From NCBI RefSeq assembly GCF_918698005.1, contig NZ_CAKKLJ010000001.1, positions 1-64,000 on the forward strand: 64,000 nucleotides of DNA. The letters are read 5' to 3'. A model generated the notes under the pieces. It was not told where the DNA came from. It ran no database searches and saw nothing but the letters and a program-made list of their open reading frames with translations. The position numbers and the translations under genes were made by a program. This DNA comes from Microbacterium sp. Bi121. Lineage in GTDB: Bacteria; Actinomycetota; Actinomycetes; Actinomycetales; Microbacteriaceae. Of this stretch, positions 44,984 to 52,679 are shown piece by piece (position 1 is the stretch's first letter; each line of letters begins with the position of its first letter).

Positions 44984-46183
44984 TCACGAAACCGGGGCGA
45001 CCCCGTCATACCTGCCGGAGTTCTTGTTGAACCACGGCAGCGGATCGATGGTCGAACCGTCGACGATCAGCTCGAAGTGCATGTGCGCCCCGTACGACCG
45101 ACCGGTGTTGCCGACCTTGCCGATGATGTCGCCGACCTTGACGGTCTGGCCCGCGACGACGCGCAGCGAGCCGTACTGCATGTGCGCGTAGTGGCTCGTG
45201 ATCAGCTCCCCGTCGATCATGTGATCGATGTACACCGTGACGCCGTAGTTGCCGCCGGACTCGGTGGCGATGCGAACCTTGCCGTCCGCGATCGCCTGCA
45301 CAGGAGCACCGTCGCCAGGAAGCAGATCCAGTCCCTCGTGGAGGGTCCCGTTGCGCATGCCGTAGCCGTAGCTCATGCCGACGCCCACCATGAACGGCCA
45401 CTGGATCGCAGCATCCGGATCGTTCGTGTAGATCTTGTTCGAGTACGTGATGCCCTGCTGACCGGCGAGATCGATCAGGGACGCGGTCGAGAAGCCGTCG
45501 GAGCGCTGGATCGCCTCGTTCTGCAGGTCGGATGAAGCGACGTACGCCTGGATCTCGTCGGCATCGGCCGAGGACGAGGCCTGGGATGCCGCCACCAGCG
45601 ACATCCCCGCAGACGAAGGAGCGCCGTTCGCAGCAGCGAGCGCTTCGGCCGGGAACGTCATCGACACCGCAAGAAGACCTGCGATGCCCATCACGCCGAC
45701 CGTCGCACCGACGGCGACGATCTTGCGCCCCTTGCGCGGTGCCGTGTGGATCGCGGTGGCCGCGGTCGGCAGCTTCTGCCGAGGCGCTGCCTCGACGACA
45801 CGCATGGCCGGGTCCGTCGCGACGGAGGCGAATGCTCGGGATGCCGCGGAGAACGCATCCTCGTCGGAGCGAGCTTCCTGCTCGACGACAGGCTCAGCCT
45901 CGACGACAGGCTCAGCCTCGACGACCGCCTCGGCATCGGCGACGACCGCCTCAGCCTCTGCCACGACTTCGGACTCGGCGACGACACTCTCGATGATGAT
46001 GTCGGTCGCCGCGGAACGAGCGCGCTCGCGCAGTTCTCGGCGCGACAGCGTCGAGACGGGAACGTCCGCTGGGGCCGCAGGAGAGGTCTCTTCGATGCTC
46101 ACCGAGGTCGCGGTGTCCGCGGTCCGGCGACGGCTCGATCGTCGCGTAGGCGCACTCTCGGCCATAGGGGTATCGAAGGGCAA
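44984..46183 (-). CDS. M23-family (lysostaphin-type) metallopeptidase
   Basis: 399 residues with a type II membrane topology: a long acidic cytoplasmic region with imperfect VVEAEP/VVADAE repeats, one hydrophobic segment near 156-176, and a C-terminal M23 domain outside. Zinc ligands are visible in HEGLDLL near 279 and HMHFEL near 366, and GYGMRNGT precedes them as usual. It should cut peptidoglycan cross-bridges or regulate such cutting. The TTG start at 46183 has GAGAGA upstream; ATG 46165, 6 residues later, is a good alternative. No c-di-AMP riboswitch is seen upstream. Confidence 0.87.
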   Translation of the reverse strand: MPFDTPMAESAPTRRSSRRRTADTATSVSIEETSPAAPADVPVSTLSRRELRERARSAATDIIIESVVAESEVVAEAEAVVADAEAVVEAEPVVEAEPVVEQEARSDEDAFSAASRAFASVATDPAMRVVEAAPRQKLPTAATAIHTAPRKGRKIVAVGATVGVMGIAGLLAVSMTFPAEALAAANGAPSSAGMSLVAASQASSSADADEIQAYVASSDLQNEAIQRSDGFSTASLIDLAGQQGITYSNKIYTNDPDAAIQWPFMVGVGMSYGYGMRNGTLHEGLDLLPGDGAPVQAIADGKVRIATESGGNYGVTVYIDHMIDGELITSHYAHMQYGSLRVVAGQTVKVGDIIGKVGNTGRSYGAHMHFELIVDGSTIDPLPWFNKNSGRYDGVAPVS

Positions 46184-46259
46184 GACAGTCTCTCGGGTAA
46201 TTCGTCAGTTTCCGGGGCAAGATCCCGCGCATCGGGCTACGCGGGTAACGATCGGGAAA

Positions 46260-46265
46260 ACACTA
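46260..46265 (-). promoter_or_regulatory. possible -10 box of the M23 peptidase gene
   Basis: TAGTGT on the minus strand, about 70 bases before the TTG start. The only -35 candidate (TGGCGT, 17 bases upstream) is poor. Confidence 0.3.
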
Positions 46266-46306
46266 TCGCGAGTGGCCTGGGAACGCCATGCACGCCGCAC
46301 CTCGAT

Positions 46307-47107
46307 CTACGAGTCGAGAACGCGCACGAGCTCAGCGTGCAGCTCTGGTCCGGCGGCGATGATCATCGGGCGGGCGCATGCCGTGTCGAGCCGCGTGACG
46401 ACTCCCCCCGCTTCTTCCACCAGGAGCGCACCGGCGGCGAAATCCCACGGCTTCAAGCCTCGTTCGAAGTAGCCATCCAGCCGGCCGGCCGCGACGTACG
46501 CGAGGTCGAGCGCCGCCGAGCCGATGCGCCGCAGGTCGCGGGCGAGCGGCATGACCTCGCGCACGGTCGCCAGGTCGCCATCATGGGTCGACGGGTCGTA
46601 TCCGAATCCGGTGGCGAGGAGCGCCCCGGCAGGATTCGCCGGGTTGACGACCAGTCGCTGGGCGCCGAGCCACGCTCCCCCGCCACGCGAGGCCGTGAAG
46701 AGTTCGCCCATCGCCGGGGCGTAGACCGCGGCCGCGAGCGCGTGCCAGGAGTTCGGGTCACCAGTGCCGTGGACGGCCGCGATGCTGACGCTGTACGCCG
46801 GGATGCCGTACGCGTAGTTCACGGTGCCGTCGATCGGGTCGACGATCCAGGTGATCCCGGTCTCGCTGACTGCCGCACCGGACTCCTCGCCGAGGAAGCC
46901 GTCGCCGGGGCGCTCGGCGCTCAACCTCGAGCGGATGAGCTGCTCGACCTCGCGATCCGCCTCGGTGACGATGTCGGCCAGAGTCGTCTTCGTCGCGGCG
47001 AGCGCGACGCCGGCCGCACGGCGCTCGCGCGCGAGCGCCCCGGACTCACGAGCGATGTCGGCGGCGAGTTCCTGAAGCTCGACCGCGAGCGGCAGCTCGC
47101 CGGTCAC
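46307..47107 (-). CDS. inositol-monophosphatase-family phosphatase
   Basis: 266 residues of the FIG superfamily. GEESG near 71-75 and WIVDPIDGTVNYAYG near 85-99 hold the metal ligands, and KPWDFAAGALLVEEAGG near 215 is the second metal motif. It is a lithium-sensitive-type magnesium phosphatase; likely substrates are inositol phosphate, histidinol phosphate or a nucleotide phosphate. The start is GTG and overlaps the upstream membrane-protein stop as GTGA. Confidence 0.9.
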   Translation of the reverse strand: MTGELPLAVELQELAADIARESGALARERRAAGVALAATKTTLADIVTEADREVEQLIRSRLSAERPGDGFLGEESGAAVSETGITWIVDPIDGTVNYAYGIPAYSVSIAAVHGTGDPNSWHALAAAVYAPAMGELFTASRGGGAWLGAQRLVVNPANPAGALLATGFGYDPSTHDGDLATVREVMPLARDLRRIGSAALDLAYVAAGRLDGYFERGLKPWDFAAGALLVEEAGGVVTRLDTACARPMIIAAGPELHAELVRVLDS

Positions 47108-48276
47108 CGTCGGGGCGCCGGCGGAGGCGGAGGGAACGCGCCGGGCACTGCGGGCGGCGTCGGCGGATCCTCGGGCTGCGGGGGAACCGGAGGCTGCTCC
47201 GGCGCGTGCTCGGGCACTGGCGCCTGCTCGGGCACTGGCACCTGCTCAGACGTCGGCTCCGGCACAGGCTGCGCAGCAGTCTCGCCGGCGATGCCATCGT
47301 GCGCGGCTGGCGCCCCGGCCGGCGGGACCGGGAACCCGTCCGCACCGATCGGCGCATCAGGCGACGACACCAACGGCTGCGCATGCCCGTCCGACGGCAC
47401 CGTCGGGAATGAGGGCGTCGACTCCTGCGTCGGGTGGTAGCTGTGGGCCGGCGCCTGCTGCTGCGTCGGATAGCCGGTGTAGTACGCGTTCCAGTCCGGC
47501 GACCCGTCGGGCAGCACCGGCAAAGGCGTCGCACCATCGGCGTACGTCGGCCACTGCTGGGCCCCCTGGGCGGTCGGCGCCGTGGGCAGGGCTGCGACGG
47601 CCGAGCCAGCGAATGCTCCGTGGGCCTGTGCCGCCAACGGGCCCACGTGCTTCTTCGGCGCGAACAGCGCGTTCAGCAGCGGGATGAGCGTCGTACCGAC
47701 GGCGGTGAGGATCGCCAGCGCGACCACGATGCGCCAGTACAGGTCGGCGTACTCGAACGTGTCGGGGAAGGTCAGGAAGAACACGAGCATCGCGACGAGC
47801 AGCACGAGCATCGCGATCGTGACGTAGTAGATGACCCGCGTGAACGTCGTGACGTAACGCTGCGCCGCCGGGGTGAACAGCCGCACGTGCAGCAGGCCGA
47901 GCTGAAGCACGCCGATGATCACGAGCAGCAGGAAGAACCGTCCGACACCGCCGGTGTACTCGTCGTACTCGGTCGGCAGCCAGATCTTGATGGCGCCGGC
48001 GATGAGCGCCACGATCCAGGTGATCATGCTCGCCAGAGCCAGCCAATCCGGGCGCTTCGGCGCGAGACCGGCCTCGAGGATCGCAATGCCGGCGAATGCC
48101 GCGAGCAGGAGGATCGTCAGGAATGCCCGCCCGATGATGCCGTCCTGATCTCCGATCAGCACCCACACCACGCACACCAACGCTGCGGCGATCAGCGCGC
48201 CGATGGCGATCCAGATCGCTCCGCGGATCAGCAGCGAAGCGTTCGCCTTCGTCCGCGTTTCATTGACCTCTGACAT
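47104..48276 (-). CDS. membrane protein with long Pro/Ala-rich tail
   Basis: 390 residues from ATG 48276, which has GAGGGG as ribosome site. Residues 15-200 hold about six membrane segments in pairs (for example AIWIAIGALIAAALVCVVWVL near 20 and VTIAMLVLLVAMLVFFLTF near 145). The last 190 residues are hydrophilic and Pro/Gln/Glu-rich, with PVPEQAPVPEHAPEQ repeats and SFPTVPSDGHAQP. The family is common in Microbacteriaceae and has no known function that I can name. It overlaps the phosphatase gene. Confidence 0.72.
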   Translation of the reverse strand: MSEVNETRTKANASLLIRGAIWIAIGALIAAALVCVVWVLIGDQDGIIGRAFLTILLLAAFAGIAILEAGLAPKRPDWLALASMITWIVALIAGAIKIWLPTEYDEYTGGVGRFFLLLVIIGVLQLGLLHVRLFTPAAQRYVTTFTRVIYYVTIAMLVLLVAMLVFFLTFPDTFEYADLYWRIVVALAILTAVGTTLIPLLNALFAPKKHVGPLAAQAHGAFAGSAVAALPTAPTAQGAQQWPTYADGATPLPVLPDGSPDWNAYYTGYPTQQQAPAHSYHPTQESTPSFPTVPSDGHAQPLVSSPDAPIGADGFPVPPAGAPAAHDGIAGETAAQPVPEPTSEQVPVPEQAPVPEHAPEQPPVPPQPEDPPTPPAVPGAFPPPPPAPRR

Positions 48277-48362
48277 CGTGATCCCCTCTTCGGCCGACGT
48301 TGCACTCATCCTCGCATGCGAGGGTCGCGTCGCGCCGGGGTGTCACGGCTTTTGTGGGTAAG

Positions 48363-49160
48363 TCAGCGCGCCTTCTTCGCGGATGCCGCAGCGAAAGCCG
48401 CGACGCGGGCCTTGGCATCCGGGGTGTCGAACGACGCTCCGATCGAGCGCGCCTCCTCCTCCAGTTGCTCGGCGAACGTGCGCGAGGGCTGCGATCGCAC
48501 CAGGCGCTTCGCCTGCCCGTACGCCTCGGCGGCCCCGGCCAGCCAGAACCGGGCGACCTCCTCGGCGCGGGCACGAACGCGCTCAGCCTCCTCGGCGGCA
48601 TCCGCACCGGTCACGACCTCGGCGACGAGTCCCCATTCGAGAGCCTCGTCGGCGCTGAGCAGGCGGTCCTGAAGGACGAGCTGCAGCGCACGGCGCCGGC
48701 CGACCGCGTCCGCGAGCTGCGCCGACACCGACAGATCGGGGGTGAGTCCGATGTTCGCGTATAGGCTGCCGATCTTGGAACCGCCGCCGACGATCGCGTA
48801 GTCCGTGCTGAGCAGGATGCCGAGTCCGCCACCGGCAGTCGTGCCGTGCGCCGCGGCGACCACAGGGATCGACGACTCGGTGAGCGCGCGGATGCCGGCG
48901 TTGATGACGCCGGCGAGCTCGGTCAGCGGCGAACCATCCGTCATGAGCGTCGCCATCTCGAGGACGTCCCCTCCAGCGCAGAACGCCGGGCCCGCGGCAT
49001 CCAACAGGATGGCCCGCACATCAGAGCGCAAGGTCGCCTCGGCCGTGGCATCCCGCCACGCGTGCGCCAGGTCGGAGTTGAAGGCATTGAGACGGGTCGG
49101 ACGGTTCAGCGTGAGGCGCGCGAGCCCCTCATCGACCGAGAACAGGATGGGATCGCTCAT
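48363..49160 (-). CDS. enoyl-CoA hydratase/isomerase family protein
   Basis: 265 residues from ATG 49160; AAGGAG lies 6 bases before it, while the upstream ATG at 49166 directly abuts that site. The crotonase core has AGPAFCAGGDVLEMATL near 55 (oxyanion-hole strand) and HGTTAGGGLGILLSTDYAI near 107. The second acid/base Glu of hydratases is replaced in the NIGLTPDLSVSAQL segment, where Asp is present; isomerase or other crotonase chemistry is therefore possible. It probably handles a short acyl-CoA. Confidence 0.88.
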   Translation of the reverse strand: MSDPILFSVDEGLARLTLNRPTRLNAFNSDLAHAWRDATAEATLRSDVRAILLDAAGPAFCAGGDVLEMATLMTDGSPLTELAGVINAGIRALTESSIPVVAAAHGTTAGGGLGILLSTDYAIVGGGSKIGSLYANIGLTPDLSVSAQLADAVGRRRALQLVLQDRLLSADEALEWGLVAEVVTGADAAEEAERVRARAEEVARFWLAGAAEAYGQAKRLVRSQPSRTFAEQLEEEARSIGASFDTPDAKARVAAFAAASAKKAR

Positions 49161-49210
49161 GGGCATCTCCTTCGAAGCGCGGACTTCGTCAGCCTATCCA
49201 GAGCGTGCAC

Positions 49211-49705
49211 TCAGTCCGTTTCGTGTTGTACCCGACCGACAAAATTCTCCATACGACGACGGGTGCCGTCCAGTCGCGTATCCACCTGGCCGGCGGCGCG
49301 GACCTCGTTCGGTGCGAGTGGATGCGCGAGCCGGACGTTCTCGTGGCAGGACAGATCGGCGCAGATGTAGGTGCCGACGCTGTCCCCGCGTCGTCCGGCA
49401 TCGCCGGCCTTGCGCGCCCCGAAGAGGGCGACCTGGTTGCCGGGCTGCATGGTGTGGCAGATGTTGCACATGCCGTTGCGGCTGCGACCCGGTTCGCTCG
49501 CGCGCACCACGATGCCGACCACATCGTCGCCGCTCTGCACGAGGATGCAGCCGCGCTTGCTGGATGCCGGGTCGCGCCAGGCCAGGAAATCGTGGAAGTC
49601 CCAGTCGACGAGGAGGAAGTCGTGCGGCATCTCGATCATCCGCAGCTCGTCGTCTGTCGCGTTGATGAACGCCGCGCGGACGTCGGACTCGGTGAGCGCT
49701 CGCAT
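49211..49705 (-). CDS. FBP (FusB/elongation-factor-G-binding-like) zinc-finger protein
   Basis: 164 residues. The C-terminal treble-clef zinc finger is complete: CNICH and CADLSCHENVR supply four Cys. The family contains EF-G-binding proteins of the FusB type, which give fusidic-acid resistance in staphylococci. Chromosomal actinobacterial homologues are widespread and their role is unproven. The start is a plain ATG. It lies 9 bases after the symporter gene and is probably co-transcribed. Confidence 0.82.
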   Translation of the reverse strand: MRALTESDVRAAFINATDDELRMIEMPHDFLLVDWDFHDFLAWRDPASSKRGCILVQSGDDVVGIVVRASEPGRSRNGMCNICHTMQPGNQVALFGARKAGDAGRRGDSVGTYICADLSCHENVRLAHPLAPNEVRAAGQVDTRLDGTRRRMENFVGRVQHETD

Positions 49706-49714
49706 CGCTCCAGT

Positions 49715-50599
49715 CTATGAAGTCACGGCGTCGGCGGGCGCGCGGTCGCGGCTGCGGTCTCGGATGAGGAACCCGAAACCGAAGGCGACGAAGAACATCA
49801 GCACGCCGTAGACCGCGGCAGGCAGGCTGAGCTCGGTCGAGCCGAGCACGCTCTGGGCGATCACGATCGCGAGGGTGGCGTTGTGGATGCCGATCTCGAA
49901 CGACGTCGCGATCGCCTGACGCCGTTCGATCTTCAGGCCCCTGGGCACGACGTATCCGAGGGCGAGGCTGATCAGACAGAACAGGATCGTGATCAGGGAG
50001 AGTTGAGCGAAGTTGTCGACCAGCAGCGACCAGTTGGATGCCACGGCACCCGCGATCACGACGATGAGGATGATGACGCTCGCGATCCGCACCGGCCGAT
50101 CCATGCCATCGGCGAACTTCGGCCAGAAGCGCCGGATGAGCATCCCGACGGCGACAGGGAGCAGCACGATCGCGAACACCTCGAGCGCCTTCGCCCACTG
50201 CAGCCCGAGCTGGTCGTCGAAGGGCTCGAAGTACATGATCGCGAAGTTCGTGATCAGCGGCAGAGTGATCACGGCGATGACGGAGTTCACGGCGGTGAGC
50301 GAGATGTTCAGCGCGATGTCACCGCGGAACAGATGACTGTAGAGGTTCGCCGTCGTCCCTCCTGGCGATGCCGCGAGCATCATCATGCCCACCGCGAGCA
50401 CGGGCGGCAGTTGGAACAACAGCACGAGCCCGAAGCAGATCGCCGGCAGAAGCAGGAGCTGACAGACCAGGGCGATGAGCACCGCCTTCGGCTGCTTGAG
50501 CACGCGGGCGAAGTCGGCGAGTGTGAGGCTGAGCCCGAGCCCCAGCATGATGATGCCGAGGGCGACGGGTAGTCCGATGGTGGTCAACGCTGATCCCAT
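49715..50599 (-). CDS. bile acid:sodium symporter family transporter
   Basis: 294 residues from ATG 50599; a GTG at 50620 is an alternative, and neither has a clear ribosome site. About nine or ten membrane segments are present. SPGGTTANLYSHLFRGDIALN near 86 and EIGIHNATLAIVIAQSVL near 240 are the paired sodium/substrate-binding motifs of the BASS/ASBT fold. The substrate in actinobacteria is usually unknown and is an organic anion. A sodium gradient would drive import. Confidence 0.85.
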   Translation of the reverse strand: MGSALTTIGLPVALGIIMLGLGLSLTLADFARVLKQPKAVLIALVCQLLLLPAICFGLVLLFQLPPVLAVGMMMLAASPGGTTANLYSHLFRGDIALNISLTAVNSVIAVITLPLITNFAIMYFEPFDDQLGLQWAKALEVFAIVLLPVAVGMLIRRFWPKFADGMDRPVRIASVIILIVVIAGAVASNWSLLVDNFAQLSLITILFCLISLALGYVVPRGLKIERRQAIATSFEIGIHNATLAIVIAQSVLGSTELSLPAAVYGVLMFFVAFGFGFLIRDRSRDRAPADAVTS

Positions 50600-50656
50600 G
50601 GGACTCAGTGTGGCGGACACTGGGTCCGGATGTCACGAGCTTCCTGATAAACAAAA

Positions 50657-50685
50657 TGAGCGCCGCCCCTGCGGGACGACGCTCA
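50657..50685 (-). terminator. terminator hairpin, outer copy
   Basis: On the minus strand a 13-bp stem (TGAGCGTCGTCCC/GGGGCGGCGCTCA, two G-U pairs) is followed by TTTTGTTTATC, a good U-tract. It is better than the inner copy. Confidence 0.8.
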
Positions 50686-50766
50686 GTTCATTTGGTGGCA
50701 AGTGAGGGACTCCGGTGTTCGCTGCGCTCACGCCTCCCCGAATCCCGCATCACCTGATAAACGAAC

Positions 50767-50795
50767 TGAGCGCCGCCCCTGCGGGACGACGCTCA
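50767..50795 (-). terminator. terminator hairpin, inner copy, of tRNA-Tyr
   Basis: The same 13-bp stem as at 50657, 7 bases after the tRNA CCA end. The following run is GTTCGTTTATC, a weaker U-tract. Confidence 0.75.
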
Positions 50796-50802
50796 GTTCA
50801 TT

Positions 50803-50887
50803 TGGTGGCAAGTGAGGGATTCGAACCCCCGAATGCGATGCAGGCTGATTTACAGTCAGCTCCCTTTGGCCACTTGGGTAACTTGCC
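50803..50887 (-). tRNA. tRNA-Tyr (GTA)
   Basis: 85 bases with CCA encoded. The acceptor stem is GGCAAGT/ACTTGCC, the anticodon loop CTGTAAA (anticodon GTA), the long variable arm is typical of type II tRNAs, and the T-arm is GGGGG-TTCGAAT-CCCTC. Its 3' end is duplicated 110 bases downstream on its strand. Confidence 0.95.
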
Positions 50888-50974
50888 AAATGCACACCCG
50901 TCCAGCTTGTACAGCCAACCGGGGGCGCGAGTATCAATCATACCTGCCAGAAGCAGGTGCAAGAAATCGAACCG

Positions 50975-51892
50975 TCAGCTGCCGTGCACGCCCCGTTCCC
51001 CGTCCTGAAGCGACTCCGGAGTGCGCAGCAGCCCGCCCTCGGCGCGGCAGGTCGCAGCCGCGACATCCATGGCCCGAACGAGCAGGCCCTGCCAGTCCTC
51101 GGACGTCGCAGGTCGAGCGCCGACGAGACCGGCAGCCACCGCCGCCAATGTCGCATCCCCGGCTCCGACCGTGTCGACGATGGGGCCGGACAGCTCGGAG
51201 ACCGGTGCCGTGAAGGTGCCGGCATCCGTCTCGAGAACCGCCCCATCGCGGCCGGCCGTCGCCAGCACAGCCTGCGCGCCGGCGTCGCGCAGCCGGGCCC
51301 GCAGCGCATCGAGGTCGCCGTCGTAGAGGATCGTCGCGTCGTCCGCGCCGACTTTGACGATCGCGGCATCCGCGGCCACCCGTTCGAATCCCCTGACGAA
51401 CTCCGCGCGGTCACTGAGCATGCCGGTGCGCGGATTCGGATCGATCGCGACCCGCGCTCCCACCAGGGCCTCGGCGAGAGCGTCCACCTCGTCCGCCCGA
51501 TCGAAGGGGAAGCAGCTGATCGCCACGAGGTCAGCGCCGCCGATCGCCTGCCTGGCCGCGTCGCCGTAACGGATGCTGCGCCGCTGCGCCGCGTCGTTGA
51601 ACACGTACGTCGGCTCTCCGCTCGCATCACGCCGCACGATCGCGCGCGACGAACCGTTCGGCGCCGTACTCTCCACGAGCGTCACGTCGTGGTCGGCGAG
51701 ATACTCGCGGATGTGGTCGCCCGCCTCGTCATCGCCCACCATCGCGATGAGGGTGCTCTGGATGCCGAGACGCCGCAGCCCGACCGCGACGTTCAGGGCG
51801 GCGCCGCCGACCAGTTCTCGCACTCCGCCGGAGTCGTGGATCTCGTCGATGAGGGCGTCGCCGATGACGACGGAGCGAGGTGTGTGCGGCAT
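50975..51892 (-). CDS. PfkB-family carbohydrate/nucleoside kinase
   Basis: 305 residues from ATG 51892. The ribokinase fold shows VGGAALNVAVGLRRLG near 31-46 (substrate loop), NPRTGMLS, and the anion hole with catalytic Asp in DTVGAGDATLAAVAAG near 236-251. It should phosphorylate a sugar or nucleoside with ATP. A CACAAT box six bases before the ATG suggests a leaderless mRNA. The extension to GTG 51910 is less likely. The substrate cannot be assigned. Confidence 0.87.
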   Translation of the reverse strand: MPHTPRSVVIGDALIDEIHDSGGVRELVGGAALNVAVGLRRLGIQSTLIAMVGDDEAGDHIREYLADHDVTLVESTAPNGSSRAIVRRDASGEPTYVFNDAAQRRSIRYGDAARQAIGGADLVAISCFPFDRADEVDALAEALVGARVAIDPNPRTGMLSDRAEFVRGFERVAADAAIVKVGADDATILYDGDLDALRARLRDAGAQAVLATAGRDGAVLETDAGTFTAPVSELSGPIVDTVGAGDATLAAVAAGLVGARPATSEDWQGLLVRAMDVAAATCRAEGGLLRTPESLQDGERGVHGS

Positions 51893-52021
51893 CCACTCAT
51901 TGTGTCGCACCCGCGCTTACACGTGCTCCCGCGCGCGTCTTCTTGGGGTATGCGAGAAGGATCTCGGGGCTTCAGGCGGCGTCGGAGCCGCGAAATCCTT
52001 CTCCGGTCGCGACGGATGCCC

Positions 52022-52027
52022 TACCGT
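52022..52027 (+). promoter_or_regulatory. -10 box for leaderless lipoprotein gene
   Basis: TACCGT ends 6 bases before ATG 52034. No ribosome site is seen, consistent with a leaderless mRNA. Confidence 0.5.
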
Positions 52028-52033
52028 GTGGGC

Positions 52034-52624
52034 ATGAGGACCACGATGTCGTCTCTGGCCGCTGCCGCCATGTTGCTCGCGCTTGCACTCGTCGGGTGCA
52101 CGCCCGCGCAGACGACGCCGTCGCCGTCGGGCTCGGCATCCGGGTCCGCGGGTCCATCGACCGCAGCATCCGCATCGCCTGAGCCGAGCGAGACGCCGGC
52201 GGCGGACGCGATTCCGATCCCGGACGACTGCCGGGCACTCCTGTCCGACGACGTGCTCGCTCAGCTCGACGGCATCCCGCTGAACGACCCGGATGTCGGT
52301 GCCACCGGCATCCAGCCCGACGGCTCGCTGCTGTGCATCTGGCGCGACCCGCGCGCAGACACCACCGCACTCGCCACGACGATCTCGCACCTGAACCGCG
52401 GGCCGGCGCTCGACATGCTCAACGAGCTCGCCGACGACGAGGGCTTCACCTGCTTCACGCCCCACGATGGCACCCGGTGCGAGAAGACCTGGAAGAACGA
52501 CACCTACCCCGTGACCGACGGACGCACCCTGTTCTGGCGCGAGGGCGTACTCATCGACACGAGCTACTCCAACCTCGCCCCGAGCGGGTACACCTCGAGC
52601 ATCGTCGCGCACCTGTTCGACTAG
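52034..52624 (+). CDS. hypothetical lipoprotein (DUF3558-like layout)
   Basis: 196 residues. A short signal peptide with lipobox LVGC (Cys near 22) leads into a Ser/Pro/Thr linker of about 40 residues and a compact domain with DDCRALLSDDV, LCIWRDPRADTTAL, CFTPHDGTRCEKTW and SGYTSSIVAHLFD. Four Cys suggest two disulphides. The layout resembles small actinobacterial substrate- or sortase-unrelated lipoproteins, but I cannot name a function. ATG 52034 is chosen for the leaderless promoter; longer in-frame starts lie antisense to the kinase gene. It converges with rpoC. Confidence 0.72.
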   Translation: MRTTMSSLAAAAMLLALALVGCTPAQTTPSPSGSASGSAGPSTAASASPEPSETPAADAIPIPDDCRALLSDDVLAQLDGIPLNDPDVGATGIQPDGSLLCIWRDPRADTTALATTISHLNRGPALDMLNELADDEGFTCFTPHDGTRCEKTWKNDTYPVTDGRTLFWREGVLIDTSYSNLAPSGYTSSIVAHLFD

Positions 52625-52628
52625 ACGA

Positions 52629-52666
52629 CGAAGGCCCCGCACCTCCGAAGAGGGGCGGGGCCTTCG
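52629..52666. terminator. bidirectional terminator between the lipoprotein gene and rpoC
   Basis: A perfect 12-bp stem CGAAGGCCCCGC/GCGGGGCCTTCG closes a 14-base loop. It serves both convergent transcripts. Confidence 0.85.
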
Positions 52667-52679
52667 TATCGAACCTGGG

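Larger units (their letters stand above)
50643..50820. repeat. 68-bp direct repeat containing the tRNA-Tyr 3' end and terminator
   Basis: Copy A (about 50643-50710) and copy B (about 50753-50820) are offset by exactly 110 bases. They share CCTGATAAAC, the terminator hairpin, GTTCATTTGGTGGCAAG and TGAGGGA, with about three mismatches. Copy B includes the 3' end of tRNA-Tyr; copy A is an isolated remnant of the same sequence. Confidence 0.85.

Noticed and set aside
46196..46250. MtrA-type binding site (GTAACG direct repeat)
   Set aside because: Only one GGTAACG and one GGTAAT half-site are seen, with unsuitable spacing.
46184..46310. c-di-AMP (ydaO-type) riboswitch before the M23 peptidase gene
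   Set aside because: Such switches often precede actinobacterial wall hydrolases, but the conserved sequence blocks are not present in this leader.
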